Source: Nocardia africana NBRC 100379
GTDB taxonomy: Bacteria; Actinomycetota; Actinomycetes; Mycobacteriales; Mycobacteriaceae
Assembly: GCF_001612635.1 (NCBI RefSeq)
Contig: NZ_BDAV01000006.1
Location: 62,001-126,000, forward strand
Direction: 5' to 3'
Length of the DNA stretch: 64,000 nucleotides
Below, piece by piece: positions 1 to 8,285 of the stretch. The notes beneath the pieces are model-generated. The model was not told where the DNA came from, searched no databases, and saw nothing but the letters and a program-made list of their open reading frames with translations. The first letter of the stretch is position 1. Every line of letters begins with the position of its first letter. The translations under genes were made by a program, and so were the position numbers.

Positions 1-2
1 CG

Positions 3-278
3 GCCGTCCGGCGTGCGGGCGAGGCGGGCGTCACCATCCACCGGCACGCGACCGTACTCCGAATCACCGAGCGGCACGTCGAATTTCGCGTCGGCGAACA
101 GATATCGACCGCGGCGGCGGACATGGTCGTGGTGGCCTCGGGGGTGTCGGCGCAAGCACCCCTGGCCGATGCGCTGGCGGGTATGGTCCCCGAGGTGCAT
201 GTCGTAGGTGATGCCGGTTCGGTCGATTACATCGAGGGCGCGATCCACTCGGCATGGAAGGTCGCGACAGCACTGTAA
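3..278 (+). CDS. C-terminal fragment of a FadH-type flavin oxidoreductase
   Basis: The reading frame is already open at the left edge and ends at a TAA, so only the last 91 residues are present. The fragment contains a VVVASGVSA strand and then VGDAG followed by YIEGAIH and a final VATAL. This is how the NAD(P)/FAD-binding half of 2,4-dienoyl-CoA reductase (old yellow enzyme, FadH-like) proteins ends: a second dinucleotide-binding strand, a GD motif that contacts FAD, and a closing helix. The substrate cannot be judged because the FMN barrel is missing. The gene converges on the next one with only two bases between stop codons. It could belong to another FAD-dependent pyridine nucleotide reductase. 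Confidence 0.6.
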   Translation, partial: AVRRAGEAGVTIHRHATVLRITERHVEFRVGEQISTAAADMVVVASGVSAQAPLADALAGMVPEVHVVGDAGSVDYIEGAIHSAWKVATAL

Positions 279-280
279 CT

Positions 281-775
281 TCAGACGCGCAGGAGTTTCC
301 TTATCCCCCACCGCATTCCACGCCCCGACACCACCAGGACCACCACGACCACCGCCGCACCCAGCGCGCAGCGCAGCCAGTACGCCGCGCCGACCGGGGC
401 CTCCCCCATGGCCGCGTGCAGGCCGTTCTGCCACGCGGCGGCGCGCACGACGACCGCTGTCACCACGAAGCCGCAGATCAGCAGGATCGGGACGCGATGG
501 CGGCCGAAGCGTTCGTCGAGATCGATACGCCAGCGTCGCAGCGTGATGCGCAGCAGACCGGACACTCCGATGGCTAGTGCCACCGGCACACCGGTCAGGA
601 TGGCCTGGGAGACGGAGGTGCGCGGCAGCACGGCCGGAAGCAGCGAGATCACGACGGCGATGGTGACGGCGACGACCGTATCGATGCGCGGACGCACGTG
701 GAGAGGCCGGTGCCGACGAGGCTTCGTCGTCGAATTCGCCCGCGGGGTTGTGCTCGGCATTGTCACGGTGGTCAC
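281..775 (-). CDS. Stand-alone Abhydrolase_9 N-terminal-type membrane protein
   Basis: This 164-residue protein has about four predicted membrane helices (near residues 32-52, 56-75, 92-112 and 128-150). It resembles the N-terminal membrane domain found in front of alpha/beta-hydrolase family 9 proteins: an LLPAVLPR segment, then WQNGLHAAMGE, and a C-terminal SGRGMRWGIRKLL. In that family a lipase-like catalytic domain follows, but here the protein stops right after the membrane domain. The GTG start at 775 overlaps the TGA of the upstream phospholipase-like gene (GTGA), which suggests translational coupling; an ATG at 760 is the alternative. The role is unknown; it may anchor or partner the upstream product. 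Family assignment is by pattern, not by search. Confidence 0.55.
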   Translation of the reverse strand: MTTVTMPSTTPRANSTTKPRRHRPLHVRPRIDTVVAVTIAVVISLLPAVLPRTSVSQAILTGVPVALAIGVSGLLRITLRRWRIDLDERFGRHRVPILLICGFVVTAVVVRAAAWQNGLHAAMGEAPVGAAYWLRCALGAAVVVVVLVVSGRGMRWGIRKLLRV

Positions 776-1578
776 CCGGCGGCCCCGGCTTCCGCGATGG
801 CATCGGTGGCCGCGAGCCGAGCCGGCCGCAGACGCCGCCATGCCACGATGCCGACGATCGCCGCCGAGACCGCTCCGACCGCGGCGGGACCACCGAAGTG
901 CAGTATCTGGTCGCTGAGCCGTTCGCCCGACAGTCGCGTGCCGAACAGGAACTCCGGATCCGGCGTGGCGTAGTTCTGCCGCCGGGAGTTCAGGTCGACG
1001 CCCGTGGTGGCGACCGTAGCCAGGACGTCACATCGGGCACGTGCGGCAGTATCGGGGCGCGTATCGCAGGCGGCGTGCATGCGGCGCTGCAGGGTGGCGT
1101 CGATGGCCTGGCGCGCCCACGGCTGCAGCGGCTGCTGCCGCTGTTCGGCATAGCGCAGCATGTCGTAGCCCAGGTCGTGTGCCTTGCACGCCTCGGTGAA
1201 CTCGGCCGGGAGCTGAATCGGCGACGAGCAGTCACCGTCGGGATCGACCAGTATCCCGTCCTCGACCACCGGACGGTAGCCCGCCTCGGCCGCGAAATCG
1301 GCCGGCACGGCCACCGACCAGGGATGATCGCCGACCAGATCGGTGACCGCAGCGCGGGCCTGCGCATTCTCCACGCCCGGCTTCGCCACCGCCGCCGAGG
1401 CGGGCATGGCGGGCGCGAAGGCCAGCGGCACCATGGCGGTCATCGCCGCCAGCATCACCGAGACGACCACCTGGCGAACCGTGCCCAGGCGTCGTGGCCG
1501 GCGATCTCGGGCGGGTGCGGTCGGCGTCGATTCCGGCAGGGCGCGCGGCCCGGCCGGACCCGGTGATGCGTCGGTCAT
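772..1578 (-). CDS. Exported phospholipase A2-like protein
   Basis: This is a 268-residue protein with a signal or anchor segment (residues 35-62) and a second hydrophobic stretch near the C terminus (about 232-247) followed by arginines. The central motif EACKAHDLGYDM has Cys131, His134, Asp135 and Tyr138 spaced as in prokaryotic phospholipase A2 (C-x2-HD-x2-Y), where the His-Asp pair activates water to cleave the sn-2 ester of phospholipids. Extra cysteines at 117, 171 and 183 could form disulfides outside the membrane. A possible minus-10 (TACCTT) lies 8 nt before the ATG. The next gene, a membrane protein, overlaps by four bases, so the two are probably made together. Catalytic activity is inferred from the motif only. 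Confidence 0.65.
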   Translation of the reverse strand: MTDASPGPAGPRALPESTPTAPARDRRPRRLGTVRQVVVSVMLAAMTAMVPLAFAPAMPASAAVAKPGVENAQARAAVTDLVGDHPWSVAVPADFAAEAGYRPVVEDGILVDPDGDCSSPIQLPAEFTEACKAHDLGYDMLRYAEQRQQPLQPWARQAIDATLQRRMHAACDTRPDTAARARCDVLATVATTGVDLNSRRQNYATPDPEFLFGTRLSGERLSDQILHFGGPAAVGAVSAAIVGIVAWRRLRPARLAATDAIAEAGAAG

Positions 1579-1626
1579 GGATGCCGAAGGTAACCGATTC
1601 AGCTGAGAAAGACCGACTCGCGCGCC

Positions 1627-3561
1627 TCAATCCCTCATCAACCCGATCCAGATGTGGTCCCGTGCGCGGGTCAGCGCCACCATGGTCTGTCGTGCCGCCA
1701 GCTCCGCCCGGTCGCGCTCACTGCCGCGCAATCGGTCGACGGGTGCCGTCGGCGCGTCGGTGAGGTGGAACACCGCGGCGAAGTCCATACCCTTAGCGCG
1801 ATGGACGGTCCCCACCTTCACCGCATCGTGCTGGGTGCCGTCGTAGTGTTCGAGGGAGACGGACGCAATCCTCTTGCGGTGCAATGCTGTTCGGATTCTC
1901 TCGGCCTGACGGTTGGTGTCGGTGATCACGGCGACGTCGGAGTTCGGATATCCGGAGTCGATCAGGGCCGCGATCACCTTCTCCTCGGCTCGGGACCGCG
2001 AGAAGGTCTCCGAGCGCGCCGTGCCGCCCGGCAGCACGACCTCGCTGTCGCGCAGCACGAATCCGGGGGCGCCGTCCAGGTCGTCGACCGTATTCGTGGC
2101 GTCGACCCGCTTGGCGTAGTCGTGCACGGCGGCGCGGTTGCGGTAGTTGGTGCGCAGCACGGCGCCGCGGCCGACGATCGGGATACCGGCATCGGACAGG
2201 CGCCAGCCGCCGGGATAGACCTGCTGCTGGCCGTCGCCGACCAGCAGCAGCGGTGAGGTCGAGGTGCCACCGGCGATCTGGTGGACGAGTTTGAGTTCCA
2301 TCAGGGTGAAGTCTTGGACTTCGTCGACCACCACCAGGTCGTAGGGTGCGTCCAGCGGCGCCGCGCGCAGTTCGTCGATCGCCAGATCGATCACGTCGTT
2401 GAAATCCACCGTCGCGAGGTCCCGCAGCGCCGCTTGATACGGCACATACAAATTGTTCCAGACGAGTTCGCGTTGCGTTTTGTCCAGTCGCAGGCGGTTT
2501 CGGCCCACCCGGTCGATTTTCAGATACATGTCCCGGTCGATGCCTTGCCCCTTGATGACCCGATGCAGTTCGTCCTTCCAATAGCTCGGATTCGGTTCGA
2601 TGGGTTCGAGGTGACGGCGGGCATCGCGCCAGGCGTGATAGAAGGCGTTGTCACCGCTGCTCGGGCGGCAACCGATATCGCGACTGCGGAGAAAATGAGT
2701 GGTCCAGGAGTGGAGTCCGGTGAATTCCACCCGCTCACCCGCATGGGGGGCGAGGCGCCGGAATCCCGATTCGTGATAGGTCGGCAGCGTCCGCACGAAA
2801 CTGGTGAAGAGCTGCCGCCCGGCACCTTCCTTGGACAGCCGTGCCATGCGATGCAGGGCGACGACGGTCTTTCCGGTTCCCGCCGGACCGCTGAATCTCG
2901 CCGGGCCGTTGTAGTTTCGGTAGACGAGGTCGAGTTGGGCCGGGTCGAGGAATGTCATCCATTCGCTGAACGGTCGCTTCAGCGCCCGCTCTCGTTCTTC
3001 CTCGCGCAGCGTCGTCGTCTCGAAAAGTCCTTCGGCGGGCGGGATTTCGGGCGCCGGGCCGCTCTCGGCGGACAGCAGCGCGAACCAGGTGTTGCGTTCG
3101 GCCACAGTCAGAGCGATCTGGCGGGCGCTGCGGCTGGACAGGCTCGCTTCGGCGAACAGCCGCGCGGCGATGGTCGTCAGGTCGACCACGACATACCGGG
3201 CCTCGGCCGGCGTGTCGGGCGCCTCGTCCATCAGCAGCAAGACCTCGATCATATGCGGCACGTACCGGGTGCGGCCCGCGGTGACATTCGCGAACGTCTC
3301 CTCCGCACGCCAGCGGATCCGGCGTAGTTCCGCGGCGGGCGGTACCACCTCGGTGAGGACCAGAGCGAAGACACCGCCCGGGCCGACGGCATAGGCGTCG
3401 AAGCGATCGGAACGGCTGTTCTCGCGTTCCACGAGCACATGCCAGCCGTTGCGCATCAGCGGCACCGACAGGAATCGCCGCCAGGCCGGCGTGAGCACGG
3501 TCAGTTCGCCGAGCTGTTGCGCCACACGCTGACGCCGCCGCTCGAAGTGAATATCGGGCAT
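1627..3561 (-). CDS. UvrD/Rep-like superfamily 1 helicase with NERD-like N terminus
   Basis: This 644-residue ATPase carries the superfamily 1 helicase motifs in order: Walker A GPAGTGKT (225-232), Walker B VVVDEVQD (410-417), a motif III LLLVGDGQQQVY (439-449), RTNYRNR (470-476), GTVHRAKGMDF and the C-terminal ALTRARDHIWIG. The first 180 residues look like a nuclease-related NERD-type region (GWHVLVERENSRSDRFDAY, then a beta strand), though catalytic residues are not clear. I chose ATG 3561 over the longer frame at 3615 because AAGGGGG sits 6 nt upstream. No helicase partner or nuclease gene is adjacent. It could act in DNA repair or in defence against foreign DNA; the sequence does not decide. 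It is not UvrD1, UvrD2 or Rep itself. Confidence 0.8.
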   Translation of the reverse strand: MPDIHFERRRQRVAQQLGELTVLTPAWRRFLSVPLMRNGWHVLVERENSRSDRFDAYAVGPGGVFALVLTEVVPPAAELRRIRWRAEETFANVTAGRTRYVPHMIEVLLLMDEAPDTPAEARYVVVDLTTIAARLFAEASLSSRSARQIALTVAERNTWFALLSAESGPAPEIPPAEGLFETTTLREEERERALKRPFSEWMTFLDPAQLDLVYRNYNGPARFSGPAGTGKTVVALHRMARLSKEGAGRQLFTSFVRTLPTYHESGFRRLAPHAGERVEFTGLHSWTTHFLRSRDIGCRPSSGDNAFYHAWRDARRHLEPIEPNPSYWKDELHRVIKGQGIDRDMYLKIDRVGRNRLRLDKTQRELVWNNLYVPYQAALRDLATVDFNDVIDLAIDELRAAPLDAPYDLVVVDEVQDFTLMELKLVHQIAGGTSTSPLLLVGDGQQQVYPGGWRLSDAGIPIVGRGAVLRTNYRNRAAVHDYAKRVDATNTVDDLDGAPGFVLRDSEVVLPGGTARSETFSRSRAEEKVIAALIDSGYPNSDVAVITDTNRQAERIRTALHRKRIASVSLEHYDGTQHDAVKVGTVHRAKGMDFAAVFHLTDAPTAPVDRLRGSERDRAELAARQTMVALTRARDHIWIGLMRD

Positions 3562-3705
3562 CTCGGACCCCCTTGCCGGCGTAGCCGGGCGGGTCCTTCG
3601 GTGGAGCCGCCACACCCCTGGCTACCAAAACCTCTGTCTATCAAGGTATTACATCGAACAAGGAAGCGCAGAGGATATGAGACGGCGAATCGCTGCGGGA
3701 GCGGT

Positions 3706-4503
3706 CTAGACCGGCCGGTCCCGTTCGGCGGCATCGAGATCCGGCGCCCACGCCACGCCGTTGATGTGGCTCCCGCCGTCGACGAACAAGGTGTTTCCGG
3801 TCAGATACCGCGAGCCGTCGGAGGCGAGGAAGACGACCACCGGAGCGATGTCGTCGTACGGATCTCCGATGCGCCCCATCGGATTCGCCGCGTCCGCCAT
3901 CGCTTCCATCTCGGGATGATCACCCAGTACGCGCAGGAAGCTGCGGCTCTTGGCGGCCGGGCAGACCGCGTTCACCGTGACGCCGGTGGGCGCCCATTCG
4001 CGGGCGGCGGTGCGGGTCAGGGCGCGCAATGCCTCTTTCGCGGCGTTGTATTCGAGCGACCCCACGTGCGCGTTGACGCCGTTGAGGCTGCACATGTTCA
4101 CCACTCGCCCCCACCCACGACTGCGCATATGCGGGAACGCGGCGCGCATCGCCCAGAAGGGCCCGTAGTAGCCGAGGGCTATGCCGTGGGCGAGTTGTTC
4201 GTCGGACTTGTTCTCGACGCGGCCGATCGTTCCGCCGCCCCAGGCGTTGTTGACCAGGACGTCGATGGATCCGTAGTCGGAAACCGCTGCCCTCACCGCG
4301 TTTTCGACATCGGCGCGGTCGCGGATGTCGGCGGCGACGAACCGGCCGCCGATCTCGTCGGCGATCATGCGGCCCGATGCTTCGTCGAGGTCCGTGAGCA
4401 CCACGTGCGCGCCCTCGTCGGCGAAGCGGCGGGCGATGCCGGCTCCGATGCCGGCGGCGGCACCTGTCACCAGGGCGACCTTGCCGGCGAGCTGGCCGCT
4501 CAT
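3706..4503 (-). CDS. SDR-family oxidoreductase
   Basis: A classical short-chain dehydrogenase of 265 residues. The cofactor motif TGAAAGIG is at 13-20, NNAWGG at 85-90, and the catalytic Ser139, Tyr152 and Lys156 (YNAAK) are all present. Asp38 and Asp40 after the second strand suggest NAD(H) preference. The C terminus has the usual YLTGNTLFVDGG. The gene overlaps the upstream SnoaL-like gene by four bases (ATGA), so the two form a coupled pair; SDR plus SnoaL/NTF2-like pairs are common in steroid and aromatic metabolism of actinobacteria. The substrate is unknown. Confidence 0.85.
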   Translation of the reverse strand: MSGQLAGKVALVTGAAAGIGAGIARRFADEGAHVVLTDLDEASGRMIADEIGGRFVAADIRDRADVENAVRAAVSDYGSIDVLVNNAWGGGTIGRVENKSDEQLAHGIALGYYGPFWAMRAAFPHMRSRGWGRVVNMCSLNGVNAHVGSLEYNAAKEALRALTRTAAREWAPTGVTVNAVCPAAKSRSFLRVLGDHPEMEAMADAANPMGRIGDPYDDIAPVVVFLASDGSRYLTGNTLFVDGGSHINGVAWAPDLDAAERDRPV

Positions 4504-4976
4504 CGCGCCACGCCTTCGATGCCGGCGGTCAGCAGTTCACGGGCCGCCGGATCGCCGTCGACCGTGCGGGTGGTGCGGGCGGTGATCTGCCAGCGGCCGT
4601 CGATGCGGCGCAGGGTGAAGTGGTTGGCGCCGGTGCGGGCCACCACATTGCGGCCGTTGTGCTGGACCACGAGGATCGATTCGCACACCGCGACCGCCTC
4701 GTCACCGTCGACCGTGGCCACGGCCGGACCGTGGAAATGCAGGCAGCCGCGCCCGATCAGACCCTGATGGGCCTCGGAGCCGACCATGGCGGCCACGTCG
4801 GCGCGACCGCGCATCTGCCAGTCCTCGACGTCGTAGGTGCCGTCCACGGACCACAGCTCGGCGGCGGCGACGTTGCCGGCGTCGACCAGCGGGCCGTACG
4901 AGGCGATCAACCGCTCGATCGCGCGTTCGTCCTCGATGCGCGCCAGACGTCGGTGCAGTTCGGCCAGTTCGCTCAC
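4500..4976 (-). CDS. SnoaL-like (NTF2 fold) protein
   Basis: A 158-residue protein of the nuclear transport factor 2/SnoaL-like fold. An N-terminal helix (IEDERAIERLIASYG) is followed by a cone-shaped beta region containing YDVEDWQMRG and a final strand WQITARTTRTVDGD. Members act as small hydratases, isomerases or non-catalytic binding proteins for hydrophobic substrates. The open frame extends far upstream, but GTG 4976 is preferred: GGAAGGA lies 7 nt before it and the homology begins there. The stop overlaps the start of the SDR gene. No catalytic assignment is possible from sequence alone. Confidence 0.75.
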   Translation of the reverse strand: MSELAELHRRLARIEDERAIERLIASYGPLVDAGNVAAAELWSVDGTYDVEDWQMRGRADVAAMVGSEAHQGLIGRGCLHFHGPAVATVDGDEAVAVCESILVVQHNGRNVVARTGANHFTLRRIDGRWQITARTTRTVDGDPAARELLTAGIEGVAR

Positions 4977-5342
4977 GGCGACATCCTTCCGATGGGCAGG
5001 CGGCCGGACGGCTCCGGCGAAGGCGGCGGTCCGGCCCTTTCGGTCGAGTAATAGCGCATGTCCAGGCATGGCAGGGCCGCCGTTCCGGACATCGGGACGG
5101 GGCGAGCGCCGTGTTCGTGCCCGAGCGACCATCGCCGGAACGCGAAATCGGGTCGCAGGACTTGTCGGGTGGCGGGCGCGCGGATTGCCACCCGGTGCGG
5201 CAGCGGTTCCGGTGGCGCGGATCACCGTGGCCCGGAGGCTCCGATTCCGCCGAACGGTCCCGATGTACCCTGGTCGGCCGGTGGCGATGGCGGGCCCGTC
5301 ACGCCGCTCCCGCATCCCCTCTTCACGTGTCGGAGGTCTGCC
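4977..5342. other. Gene-free stretch between SnoaL and SGNH genes
   Basis: These 366 bases separate two divergent genes. I see no convincing coding frame; the open frames here are extensions of flanking frames or antisense. It should hold the promoters of both neighbours, but no clear operator or hairpin was found. Confidence 0.5.
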
Positions 5343-6170
5343 ATGACGACGGTGTCCTCGCCGCGTTCGGACGGTCCGCCAGCAGCGCCGAACCGCTACG
5401 AACGTTTCGTCGCGATGGGCGACAGCCAGACCGAAGGTTTGTGGGACGGTGACGACGGCAGCGGTCTGCGCGGATGGGCCGATCGGCTGGCCGAGCGCCT
5501 GGTTCAGGACAATCCGGAGATCCGGTACGCCAATCTGGCGGTGCGTGGACGCCGCCTCGCGCAGGTCCGCGACGAACAGCTCGACGCCGCGTTGGCGATG
5601 GACCCGGATCTGGTCGGCATCTGCGCGGGCATGAACGACGTCACGGCGCCCGGCACCGATTTCGCGGCGGCACTGGACCTGATGGAGGAGCTGTACGCGA
5701 AGCTGACCGCCTGCGGCGCAACGGTTGTGACGACGACCTTCCCGGACGTGCGCCGCATCGTGCCCCTGGCCGCCCGCTACATCGGGCCACGCGTCGACCT
5801 GATCAACGAGCGAATTCGCCTGTGTGCGAGCCGGTACGGACTGCGCCTGGTCGACCTGCACGGCGCCGCATCGATGGCCGATCTGCGCATGTGGAGCGCG
5901 GACCGGCTGCACGGTTCCGAACTGGGGCACGAGCGGTTCGCACTGGCCGCCGCGGAGGCACTCGGCCTCGACGGCGCCGACCACAGTTGGGCCCACCCAC
6001 CGGAGGGCTCCGAGGGGTTCCGAGCGGCCGGCGCGGCCAGCGAACTCGCCTGGGTGGCAGCCACATTGCGCCCGTGGGTATGGCGGCGGCTGCGCGGCGT
6101 GTCGACCGGTGACGGCCGACCGGCGAAACGCCCGGAACTGCGGCCGGTCGCGCCCGGTGGAATGCCCTGA
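5343..6170 (+). CDS. SGNH/GDSL-type esterase
   Basis: A 275-residue cytosolic SGNH hydrolase with all four blocks: GDSQTEG (Ser28, residues 26-32), a block II glycine in AVRGR, block III GMND (96-99), and block V DRLHGSELGH with Asp187 and His190. Such enzymes hydrolyse esters of lipids or acylated sugars. There is no signal peptide. The ATG at 5343 has GGAGG 7 nt upstream, which rules out the longer in-frame extension. The C-terminal 70 residues (from about 205) are rich in tryptophan and proline and lie outside the usual fold. Substrate unknown. Confidence 0.85.
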   Translation: MTTVSSPRSDGPPAAPNRYERFVAMGDSQTEGLWDGDDGSGLRGWADRLAERLVQDNPEIRYANLAVRGRRLAQVRDEQLDAALAMDPDLVGICAGMNDVTAPGTDFAAALDLMEELYAKLTACGATVVTTTFPDVRRIVPLAARYIGPRVDLINERIRLCASRYGLRLVDLHGAASMADLRMWSADRLHGSELGHERFALAAAEALGLDGADHSWAHPPEGSEGFRAAGAASELAWVAATLRPWVWRRLRGVSTGDGRPAKRPELRPVAPGGMP

Positions 6171-6276
6171 GAAGCGGGAGAATTCGCCGCGGCCGAGTTT
6201 GTCCGCTTCGTCGGAAACCGAATTTTTCCTCGGGTCGGATCCCCCGCAGCCATCATCGATGCGGTAAACAATTCGG

Positions 6277-7407
6277 GTGGACAGTGACGGTCGGCAGGAC
6301 CGACGCGGGCTGAAACTCCTCACCGACCGCAGCGGCGAGCCGGGCGAATTCGTAGCGTCGGCATTCGAGCCGATGCGGCTGACGCAGGCGCGGCGCTGGG
6401 CCGAGCTGTCCGTCGCCGAACTCGCGGACGCGGCAGGTCTGTCCGCCGCGGTCGTGGAACAGTACGAGATCGGCGCCGTGCAGCCCGATCCGGACGTTCC
6501 GGCCGACCTGGCCCGGGTCTTGAAGGTCCCCGTCGACTACTTCGCCACCGGGCGCCCGATGTGCCGGATCGACGCCGCCGACGTGCATTTCGACGATCCC
6601 GGTGCGGCCTCCGCATCGGATCGGGCGAAGGCGGTGGTGTTCGCGGAGTACATCTGGGAGCTGGCGTACACGCTGGCCTCCCGGATGCGGTTCCCGGCGC
6701 TCGACCTGCCCGCTCTCGAGGAGGGAATATCGCCCGCCGACGCCGCGCGCCTGCTGCGCGACCACTGGGGAATCGCACCGGGTGCGCTGGCGCATCTCGG
6801 CGCGACCCTCGAGTCGCGCGGCATCGTGGTGGCGCTGGCCCCGGCGACGAGCGCTGCCATGGCCCGGGTCGGCACCTATGCCACGCACACCTGGGGCCGC
6901 TCGCTGATCGTCGTGGCCGCACGGCATGCGCAATGTGTCTACGGCTACCGGTTCGCCTGTGCGCGCGCCCTCGGCCATCTGCTGCTGCACCCCTGCCCGC
7001 TGCCGGGCGACCGAACGCAGGCCCAGGAGGCCGATCGGTTCGCCGCCGAACTGCTCGTTCCCGCCGAGGAGATGGACCGGCTGTGCCCGTCGCCGATCCA
7101 CTTCCCCAGTCCGGCGGCGCTGGCACGCCAGTGGGGTGTGCCGACCGAGGTAGTCAGGCGGATCGTGCGGGACCGAGCGCCTCGGATGCGCAGCATCGAA
7201 GCGACCCGGACCCTGTACCGGGACCGCGAGCCGGTCGCGGAATATCCGGGCGAGGGTCCCGGATTGCTCGCCGAGGCCGTGGTGCGGGCGCGCGACGCGG
7301 GATTCGGGCGCGCCGAACTCACCGACGAATTGCGCTGGACCTCATGGCATCTCGCGGAAGTCCTCGGCGAGGCGCAGGTCGGCCCCCACCTGTCGGTCGT
7401 GCACTAG
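6277..7407 (+). CDS. XRE regulator fused to a degenerate ImmA/IrrE domain
   Basis: This 376-residue protein joins an N-terminal Cro/C1-type helix-turn-helix (about residues 33-90, with AGLSAAVVEQYEIG) to an ImmA/IrrE-like region. In active members a zinc protease signature HExxH cleaves a partner repressor. Here the matching segment is ARALGHLLLH (229-238): the first His and the Glu are replaced by Arg and Ala, while the second metal-site element EADRFAAELLVP (251-262) is intact. The protein is therefore probably a non-catalytic regulator or sensor. GTG 6277 is the first start in frame; no strong ribosome site is visible. It converges on the next gene with 4 bases between. The prpC/RamB-type short-chain regulators share this overall architecture, so a metabolic role is possible. 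Confidence 0.7.
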   Translation: MDSDGRQDRRGLKLLTDRSGEPGEFVASAFEPMRLTQARRWAELSVAELADAAGLSAAVVEQYEIGAVQPDPDVPADLARVLKVPVDYFATGRPMCRIDAADVHFDDPGAASASDRAKAVVFAEYIWELAYTLASRMRFPALDLPALEEGISPADAARLLRDHWGIAPGALAHLGATLESRGIVVALAPATSAAMARVGTYATHTWGRSLIVVAARHAQCVYGYRFACARALGHLLLHPCPLPGDRTQAQEADRFAAELLVPAEEMDRLCPSPIHFPSPAALARQWGVPTEVVRRIVRDRAPRMRSIEATRTLYRDREPVAEYPGEGPGLLAEAVVRARDAGFGRAELTDELRWTSWHLAEVLGEAQVGPHLSVVH

Positions 7408-7411
7408 CCGC

Positions 7412-8266
7412 TCAGCCTCGCACTTCCGCCAGCACCTTCGCGAACCCCTCCATCGCGGGCTCCAGCACGGTGACATAGGAAAACCCGTACCGTTCCCGGC
7501 GTTCGCGCACCTGATCGGCCATCTCGGCGGGCGTGCCGATCAGCAGGGTCGGCGCCTCCAGTACCTCGTCGACGCTCAAATGATCCATCTGCGCGGCGAT
7601 CTCGCCGGCGGCGGCCTTGCGGTCGGTGGTCTCGACGACCTGCTGGATCAGGATGTTGAATTCCGGATCGCGGGCGTATTCGGCGACGAAACGCCGTGCC
7701 GCGGCGACGCGTTCGTCGACGGTCTCGGCACTGGACAGGCGCATCGAGCCGTCGGTGGCGCCGGGGACGGGTTCGCCACCGGTGAAGGCGATGATGTCGG
7801 CGTGGCGGGCGGCCAGCCGCAACATGCGGTTTCCGCTGCCGCCCAGCAGGATGGTGGGACGCGGTTCGGGCAGCAGTCGCCGGAGCTCGGTCAGGGTTTT
7901 CTCGAGGTGGTCGACCCGGGTGCGGGGAGTGCCGAATTCGATGCCGGCCTCCTCGAATTCGTCTCGCACGTAACCGGTTCCGAGGCCGAGCTCGAGCCGG
8001 CCGCCGGTGAGCTGAGCGGTGCTCACCACATCGCGAGCCAGCAGGACCGGATTCCAGAACGCGGCATTCAGGACGAAGGTGCCCACCCGCGGGCGTTCGG
8101 CGGCCTGCGCGGCGGCGAGCACCGACGGGAAGGGCGCCGGGAGTTCCAGGTGGTCGGGGACCAGCAGCACGTCGTAGCCGAGGGATTCGGCCCGCCGGCA
8201 TTTCGCGGCCCACTCGTCGGCGGACCCGGGGCTGAGGAAATTGACTCCGAAGCGGAATTCGCGCAC
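7412..8266 (-). CDS. LLM-class F420-dependent oxidoreductase
   Basis: A 284-residue luciferase-like (bacterial luciferase/F420) barrel protein. Recognisable parts are an N-terminal FRFGVNFLSPG strand, VGTFVLNAAFWNP, the GGRLELGLGTGY loop, and a C-terminal IGTPAEMADQVRER. These features match the TIGR03621-type F420-dependent group of mycobacteria and nocardiae, which transfer hydride from reduced F420 to unknown substrates. The start is GTG 8266, preceded 6 nt upstream by TAGAGT, so the mRNA is probably leaderless. Confidence 0.8.
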   Translation of the reverse strand: MREFRFGVNFLSPGSADEWAAKCRRAESLGYDVLLVPDHLELPAPFPSVLAAAQAAERPRVGTFVLNAAFWNPVLLARDVVSTAQLTGGRLELGLGTGYVRDEFEEAGIEFGTPRTRVDHLEKTLTELRRLLPEPRPTILLGGSGNRMLRLAARHADIIAFTGGEPVPGATDGSMRLSSAETVDERVAAARRFVAEYARDPEFNILIQQVVETTDRKAAAGEIAAQMDHLSVDEVLEAPTLLIGTPAEMADQVRERRERYGFSYVTVLEPAMEGFAKVLAEVRG

Positions 8267-8272
8267 CCCACG

Positions 8273-8278
8273 ACTCTA
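8273..8278 (-). promoter_or_regulatory. Candidate minus-10 box of a leaderless gene
   Basis: TAGAGT on the minus strand lies 6 nt before the GTG start at 8266, so transcription would begin at or next to the start codon. No clear minus-35 element is visible. Confidence 0.4.
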
Positions 8279-8285
8279 TAGGCGG

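Noticed and set aside
4977..6323. Long N-terminal extension of the SnoaL-like frame
   Set aside because: The frame is antisense to the SGNH hydrolase; GTG 4976 has a ribosome site and homology starts there.
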